A stretch of 64,000 nt of DNA, taken from Methylobacterium mesophilicum (GTDB lineage: Bacteria; Pseudomonadota; Alphaproteobacteria; Rhizobiales; Beijerinckiaceae). The stretch covers positions 1 through 64,000 of the forward strand of contig NZ_BPQU01000025.1 of NCBI RefSeq assembly GCF_022179445.1, read 5' to 3'. The translations under genes and the position numbers were made by a program. The notes under the pieces were generated by a model that was not told where the DNA came from, made no database searches, and worked only from the letters and a program-made list of their open reading frames with translations. Shown in pieces: positions 59,153-64,000 of the stretch. Each line of letters opens with the position of its first letter. Position 1 is the first letter of the stretch.

Positions 59153-60637
59153 ATGTCCACCACCGTTCTCATCGTGGACGACGATCCGGTTCAGCGGCGC
59201 CTCGCCGAGGCGGCGGTGCGCCGGTTCGGTTTCAACGCACGCGTCGTGGAGACCGGCGCCGACGCGCTGACCGTGCTGAAGACCGAAGGTGCGGACGTGG
59301 TCCTCCTCGACCTGGTGATGCCGGGTCTCGACGGGCTCGGCGTGCTCGCCGAGATGCGCAGCAGCGGGCTCGACACGCCCGTCATCGTGCAGACCTCGAA
59401 CGGCTCGATCGACGCCGTGGTCAACGCCATGCGGGCGGGCGCCGTCGACTTCGTGGTCAAGCCCGCCGGGGCCGAGCGGCTTCAGGTCTCGATCAAGAAC
59501 GCCCTGCGGGTGGACGTGCTGGAGGAGGAGGTGCGCCGGATGCGTCGCCGCGCCTCCGGGGCGCTGACCTTCAAGGACCTGACGTCCAAGAGCCCCGACA
59601 TGGAGCGGGTCATCCGCCTCGCCGAGCGCGCGGCCAAATCCAACATCCCGGTGCTGATCGAGGGCGAGTCCGGCGTCGGCAAGGAAGTGCTCGCCCGGGC
59701 GATCCAGGGGTCGGGCGACCGGCGCGGCAAGGCGTTCGTCACCGTCAATTGCGGTGCCATCCCGGAAAACCTCGTCGAGTCGACCTTGTTCGGCCACGAG
59801 AAGGGCGCCTTCACGGGCGCCACCGAAAAGCATGCCGGCAAGTTCGTCGAGGCCTCCGGGGGCACCCTGTTCCTCGATGAGATCGGCGAACTGCCCCTGG
59901 ACGCGCAGGTCAAGCTGCTGCGCGCGCTTCAGGAAGGCGAGGTCGATCCGGTCGGCGGCAAGCGCTCCGTACGGGTCGACATCCGCCTGGTCTCAGCCAC
60001 GAACCGCTCGCTGCTCGACCTCGTGAAGCAGGGCAAGTTCCGCGAGGACCTCTATTACCGCCTCAACGTCTTCCCGATGACGCTGCCGCCCCTGCGCGCC
60101 CGCCGCGAGGACATCCCGGATCTGGTGCGCTCGTTCTGTGCCCGGTTCTCGGCGGAAGAGGGCAAGCGGGTCCGCGCGATCACCCCGGAGGCGATGGCGC
60201 TGCTCACCCGCTATCCCTGGCCGGGCAACGTCCGCCAGTTGGAGAACGCCCTGTTTCGCGCCGTGGTGCTCGCCGATTGCGACGAGCTGACCGTGGCCGA
60301 GTTCCCGCAGATCGCCGCCCAGGTCGAAGGGTTCGACGTCCGCATCCCGGCGGCGCCCACCCAGCCGCAGATGCCGGCCTACGCCCCCGAGCCGGTGCGC
60401 GAGATCGTCAGGGTCGAGGTCCGCGACCCGCATGCCATGTCGCTGGTCACCGAGGAGACCGGCGAGATGAAGACCATGGATGTGCTGGAGGCCGAGATCA
60501 TCCGCTTCGCGCTGCAATTCTATCGGCAGCGCATGTCCGAAGTGTCCCGCCGCCTCGGAATTGGCCGATCCACCCTCTACCGCAAGCTGAAGGACCTCGG
60601 CCTGGAAGGCGACGAGAAGGCCGAGGACGCCGCCTAG
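59153..60637 (+). CDS. Sigma-54-dependent response regulator (NtrC family)
   Basis: 494 aa. Receiver (1-~120) with phospho-acceptor D53 (LLDLVMP) and K103; AAA+ domain (~145-375) with Walker A GESGVGKE (171-178) and GAFTGA (218-223) that contacts sigma-54; Fis-type HTH at the end ('SEVSRRLGIGRSTLYRKLK'). No histidine kinase adjoins it, so it is an orphan. Divergent from the M3 peptidase; targets unknown. Confidence 0.93.
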   Translation: MSTTVLIVDDDPVQRRLAEAAVRRFGFNARVVETGADALTVLKTEGADVVLLDLVMPGLDGLGVLAEMRSSGLDTPVIVQTSNGSIDAVVNAMRAGAVDFVVKPAGAERLQVSIKNALRVDVLEEEVRRMRRRASGALTFKDLTSKSPDMERVIRLAERAAKSNIPVLIEGESGVGKEVLARAIQGSGDRRGKAFVTVNCGAIPENLVESTLFGHEKGAFTGATEKHAGKFVEASGGTLFLDEIGELPLDAQVKLLRALQEGEVDPVGGKRSVRVDIRLVSATNRSLLDLVKQGKFREDLYYRLNVFPMTLPPLRARREDIPDLVRSFCARFSAEEGKRVRAITPEAMALLTRYPWPGNVRQLENALFRAVVLADCDELTVAEFPQIAAQVEGFDVRIPAAPTQPQMPAYAPEPVREIVRVEVRDPHAMSLVTEETGEMKTMDVLEAEIIRFALQFYRQRMSEVSRRLGIGRSTLYRKLKDLGLEGDEKAEDAA

Positions 60638-60646
60638 CCAGGGCGG

Positions 60647-60662
60647 GGTGCGCTAGCGCACC
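60647..60662. other. 16-bp perfect palindrome after the NtrC-type regulator
   Basis: GGTGCGCTAGCGCACC, 10 bp past the stop. As a hairpin the loop would be tight (4 nt), so it is a weak terminator or a protein site. Confidence 0.4.
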
Positions 60663-60805
60663 GGGCGTTTCCTAGAGCGCCGGCCTGACGAACGACTTCG
60701 CGGCTCTGTCGAGCCCACAGGACCGACCAAACGACAACACATCGTTTGCCATTCCGATAAGATGTTTCGGCGCAAGAACTGAAGACTAGACGACGAAGAC
60801 TGCAG

Positions 60806-60834
60806 TTGCTCAACGCCACGCTTGAGCGGATAAT
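60806..60834 (+). promoter_or_regulatory. Candidate promoter of the L,D-transpeptidase gene
   Basis: TTGCTC, 17-bp spacer, GATAAT, 47 bp before the ATG. Best sigma-70 fit in the 243-bp upstream gap, which also is the local low in GC. Not tested. Confidence 0.35.
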
Positions 60835-60880
60835 CACAATCTGAGCGTGCGGCCCTGCCGCCGCGTCCCGGGAGATCACG

Positions 60881-62884
60881 ATGCGCGTCCCGCGCTCCAG
60901 CCTCGTCGCGCTGGCCGCCCTACTGACCGGATCGCTGGCCTCGGCCGGCGCGCTCGGCGCCGAGACCGCCACGCTCGACCCGGCGGTCCTCGGCACGCCC
61001 GCGCACCCGGCCGAGCCCGCGCAAGCGGCCCCGACCGGGTCCGATCCGGTCTCGACCGCCCTGCCCGACTACAAGCCCGAGGCGCCGAAACCCGAGCCGG
61101 CTCCGGCGCCGGTCGTGACGGCACCCGTCGCGCCGGCCGATCCGCTCGGCGCCGCGATCTTCGCGCGGTTCACCGACACCGCGCCGCTGCTGCTTCGCCT
61201 CACCGGCAAGGACCGTGACGCGATGCGCGCGTTCTACGAGGCACGGGCCTACAAGCCGCTCTGGATTGCCGACGGCGGCTGGACCGATGCTGCCAAATCG
61301 GTCTCTGCGCGCCTTGCCGCGGCTGCCGAGGACGGGCTCGACGCCCGGGCCTACACGGTCCCGAACCTTGCCGGAACGCCTGACGCGAAGGCTGTGGCCG
61401 ACGCCGATCTCCGGCTCTCGGCGGCGGCTCTGCTATACGCCAAGGACGCCCGGGGCGGCCGCATCAACCTGGCTTCCATCTCCCGCCTCATCACCCCGCA
61501 GCTCGATCTGCCCGATGCCGGTGCGGTCCTGACAAAGCTGTCCGAGGCAGGCGCCAACCCTGGCGAGGCCCTCCAGGCCTACAATCCCTCGACGACCGGC
61601 TACCAGGCGCTGAAGACACGGCTTGCCACCCTGCGCGGACCGGCCCCGACCGCCGTCACGCCGTTGCGCCTGCCCCCGGGTCCGGCCCTGAAGACCGGCA
61701 TGCGCGATCCGCGGGTGCCGCTGCTGCGCGCGCATTTCGGGCTCGAGACGCGCCCGGCCGGGACGCTCGACCGCGCGCCCGGCGAGCCGGAGGATTACGA
61801 CGCGACGGTGGCCGACGCGGTGGCGAAGTTCCAGCGCGGCCGCGGCCTGCCAGGCAACGGCGTGCTGAACGTCCAGACCGTCCTGGCACTCGCCGATGCC
61901 GGCCGGCCGGCGCGCGCGAGCGGCAGCGAGGCCGAGCTGATCGTCAACATGGAACGCTGGCGCTGGCTGCCCGGCGACCTCGGCCCCGACTACATCCTGG
62001 TCAACATCCCGGAGTACCGCCTGCGCGCCTATCGCGGCGGTAGCCTGCGCGACGAGGCCCGCGTGATCGTGGGCAAGCCGGAATCGCGCACGCCGCTGTT
62101 CTCCGGATTGATGGAATACGCGGTGGTGAATCCGTCGTGGTACGTGCCGCCCTCGATCCTGAAGACCATGGCGCCCAAGCTCGCCGGCTACGGCGGCAAG
62201 ACATGGGGCGGCTACGAGGTGGTCCGCCGCGGCGGCCACGTCTCGCTGCGTCAGCCGCCGGGCGAGCGCAACGCGCTCGGCTTCATCAAGTTCATGTTCC
62301 CGAACCAGCACGCGGTCTACCTGCACGACACGCCGAACCGGTCGTTGTTCTCCGCGGCCAAGCGCGATTTCAGCCATGGCTGCGTCCGCGTCGACGACCC
62401 CTTCCGCCTGGCCGACGCCGTGCTGCCGGACTGGTCCGAGGCGCGGCTCAAGAAGCTGATCGGCAAGGGCGAGCGCACGATCCGGCTGCCCGCGAAGCTG
62501 CCGGTGCATCTGGCCTACTTCACAGCCTACGTGGACGACGGCGGCACGTTCCGCACCCTCCCCGATCTCTACGGGTACGACGCGCCGATGCGCGCCGCGC
62601 TCGGCTTGCCCGGCGGCGGCGGACCGGCGATCGCCAAGCTCCCGGAGGAGAAGGCGCGCCGGAAGCCCGAGGCCGCACCCGTGGCCCAGGCCCATCCGGC
62701 GCCCCGCCGCGAAGCCGCGCGCCCCCGGCGTTACGCCGACCCGGAGCCGAGCGCGCGTTACGACGAGTACGACTCGCCGCGGCGGCACGTTCGCCGGTCG
62801 GCCCGCGCCGACGGGGCGCCGGAATACGGTGAACCCGGCCTGTGGACGCCGGCACCGGCGCCGGTGTCGCGCGGTTGGTGGTAG
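60881..62884 (+). CDS. L,D-transpeptidase of the YcbB/LdtD type
   Basis: 667 aa. Signal peptide (1-~27), a Pro/Ala-rich linker, an N-terminal scaffold domain ('FYEARAYKPLWIADGGW'), a peptidoglycan-binding domain (~268-345), and a YkuD domain with 'YLHDTPNRSLF' and nucleophile C501 in 'SHGCVRVDDPF'. It makes 3-3 cross-links in the periplasm. The C-terminal ~70 residues are Arg/Pro-rich and variable. The adjacent MepK-like gene would remove such links. Confidence 0.93.
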   Translation: MRVPRSSLVALAALLTGSLASAGALGAETATLDPAVLGTPAHPAEPAQAAPTGSDPVSTALPDYKPEAPKPEPAPAPVVTAPVAPADPLGAAIFARFTDTAPLLLRLTGKDRDAMRAFYEARAYKPLWIADGGWTDAAKSVSARLAAAAEDGLDARAYTVPNLAGTPDAKAVADADLRLSAAALLYAKDARGGRINLASISRLITPQLDLPDAGAVLTKLSEAGANPGEALQAYNPSTTGYQALKTRLATLRGPAPTAVTPLRLPPGPALKTGMRDPRVPLLRAHFGLETRPAGTLDRAPGEPEDYDATVADAVAKFQRGRGLPGNGVLNVQTVLALADAGRPARASGSEAELIVNMERWRWLPGDLGPDYILVNIPEYRLRAYRGGSLRDEARVIVGKPESRTPLFSGLMEYAVVNPSWYVPPSILKTMAPKLAGYGGKTWGGYEVVRRGGHVSLRQPPGERNALGFIKFMFPNQHAVYLHDTPNRSLFSAAKRDFSHGCVRVDDPFRLADAVLPDWSEARLKKLIGKGERTIRLPAKLPVHLAYFTAYVDDGGTFRTLPDLYGYDAPMRAALGLPGGGGPAIAKLPEEKARRKPEAAPVAQAHPAPRREAARPRRYADPEPSARYDEYDSPRRHVRRSARADGAPEYGEPGLWTPAPAPVSRGWW

Positions 62885-63080
62885 TTCGACCACCGGGATT
62901 CGACCTCAACTCTCAGGTGCGCGGCCACACAGCCGGGCACGATTTCGCCACGGTCCAGCCTTAGCCGTTTCCCTCGCAGACTCAGGCGAAGGGGAGCGCT
63001 GTCGGCCGTCATGGGCCGATCGCTGCGACCGGACATCCGCCGGGCACCCTTTGCGGGTTCGGGAGAGGATCAGGACCACC

Positions 63081-64000
63081 GTGCCGAGCCTTCGCAGAAC
63101 CGCCCGACACCTCGTCCTCGCCCTGTGCGGCACGGCCCTCGGCTTGATCGCCGGAACGGTCGAGACCGAGAACGCGGTGGCCAACGGCGATACCCGCACG
63201 CTCACGATCTACCACACGCATACCAAGGAGAGCGCGACCATCACGTTCAAGCGCGATGGCCGGTACGACCGCGCGGCCCTGGAGCAGATGAACTGGCTCC
63301 TGCGCGATTGGCGCGTCAACGAGCCGATCAAGATGGACCCGCGCCTGTTCGACACGGTCTGGGAGGCCTACCGGCAGGTCGGCGCGACCCAGCCGATCCA
63401 CGTCGTCTCGGCCTATCGCTCGCCCGGCACCAACGCGATGCTGCGCCGCCGCTCCCGGATGGTCGCCGAGTTCAGCCAGCACATGCTCGGCAAGGCGATG
63501 GACTTCTACCTGCCCGAAGTCTCGATCGACCGGATCCGCGAAGTCGGGCTGCAGATGCAGCGCGGCGGCGTCGGCTGGTATCCGCATGCCGGCACGCCCT
63601 TCGTCCATCTCGACGTCGGCTCCGTGCGGATGTGGCCGCGCATGACCCACGACCAGCTCGCCCGGCTGTTCCCGGACGGCAAGACCGTCCACCTTGCGAG
63701 CGACAACCGCCCGTTCCCGCGCTACGAGGAGGCGAAGGCCGAGATCCTGTCGCGCGGCGGCACCGTCGCCGGCCTCACCACCCAGATGGCGAGCGGCGAG
63801 GAGGAGGACGGGCCCGGCCTGTTCGGCTTCCTGGCAAGCCTGTTCGGCGGCGGATCCTCCACACCCGAGCCCGCCGCGGCCCCGCCGCCGGCGCCCGTCG
63901 CGAAGAGAGGCCGCCAGGCGCCCGTCGTCGCGGTCGCCAGCGCCGATCCGCAGGATCCGGTCGGCACCCGCGCCGCCCTGGCCTACGCCGCGCCGACGGC
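63081..64000 (+). CDS. DUF882/MepK-like peptidoglycan endopeptidase (truncated by window end)
   Basis: 306 codons visible, open to the last base. Starts at GTG 63081 with AGGA upstream; the Met upstream is out of frame. A signal peptide is followed by the DUF882 (YcbK, M15-like) fold: 'SAYRSPGTNAMLRR', Zn ligands in 'SQHMLGKAMDF' and 'FVHLDVGSVR'. E. coli MepK hydrolyses 3-3 cross-links and sits next to ldtD, as here. The tail after ~235 is low-complexity. Confidence 0.88.
   Translation, partial: MPSLRRTARHLVLALCGTALGLIAGTVETENAVANGDTRTLTIYHTHTKESATITFKRDGRYDRAALEQMNWLLRDWRVNEPIKMDPRLFDTVWEAYRQVGATQPIHVVSAYRSPGTNAMLRRRSRMVAEFSQHMLGKAMDFYLPEVSIDRIREVGLQMQRGGVGWYPHAGTPFVHLDVGSVRMWPRMTHDQLARLFPDGKTVHLASDNRPFPRYEEAKAEILSRGGTVAGLTTQMASGEEEDGPGLFGFLASLFGGGSSTPEPAAAPPPAPVAKRGRQAPVVAVASADPQDPVGTRAALAYAAPT

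Noticed and set aside
60822..60840. TTGAGCGGATAATCACAAT resembles the lac operator
   Set aside because: No LacI protein or lac-type gene in the window, and the match is partial and not symmetric; taken as part of a promoter, not a lac site.

Overview
The window looks like chromosome of a high-GC alphaproteobacterium, most probably Methylobacterium or a close relative. Three things point that way. Two regions keep alphaproteobacterial gene orders: erpA<>dgt-argS-SPOR-nagZ-tatABC, and the split three-subunit transhydrogenase pntAA-pntAB-pntB behind a COX-IV-like gene. There is an oxalate/formyl-CoA module (formyl-CoA:oxalate CoA-transferase, OxlT antiporter). The intergenic palindromes resemble those I associate with this genus. 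The genus call is inference: no rRNA, tRNA or other taxonomic marker gene is present. I saw no tRNA, rRNA, CRISPR array, transposase or prophage gene. Bases 1-233 hold no supported gene.

Layout. 0.2-9.5 kb holds housekeeping and small conserved genes: RraA-like, YdcF, DUF3253, DUF599, acylphosphatase, formate/nitrite channel, AIG2-like, a pair of tiny membrane proteins, the biotin-carrying propionyl/acetyl-CoA carboxylase subunit, an L,D-transpeptidase lipoprotein and a histone-deacetylase-like amidohydrolase. 9.5-10.4 kb is non-coding and made of repeats. 10.4-18.4 kb has a LysE exporter, ribB(A), aroC, a second copy of the tiny membrane-protein pair, an AT-rich island next to a stand-alone McrB-N-like (DUF3578) gene, a catalase-like gene and the divergent anmK/tyrS pair. 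18.7-27.6 kb is the tat-nagZ-SPOR-argS-dgt/erpA block with a Gly/Tyr-rich secreted protein inserted. 27.7-33 kb has a large secreted protein of unknown function, a NitT/TauT-type ABC importer and a pterin dehydratase. 33-39 kb is an RND efflux operon with two adaptor proteins and a divergent TetR regulator.

40.6-46.7 kb is the most coherent metabolic module: frc, a stand-alone formyltransferase/hydrolase domain of the ALDH1L1 type, a class II aldolase-like gene, oxlT and a GntR/FCD regulator. It has recognisable promoter, operator-like and terminator sequences. 47-57 kb has an HD-GYP protein, a CAP-domain lipoprotein, recJ, the pnt operon, an ABC1 kinase-like gene and an AbrB-Doc toxin-antitoxin pair. 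57-64 kb has an M3 oligopeptidase, an orphan NtrC-type response regulator and a cell-wall pair (LdtD-like L,D-transpeptidase plus a MepK/YcbK-like DUF882 endopeptidase that runs off the end).

The best candidates for something undescribed are the duplicated, translationally coupled small-membrane-protein module (4.7-5.1 kb and 13.5-13.8 kb), the DUF3578 gene ending at the AT-rich island, the formyl-CoA-linked stand-alone hydrolase domain, and two intergenic elements that share inverted ends but differ inside. All functional calls come from reading the sequence by eye; no database search was run.
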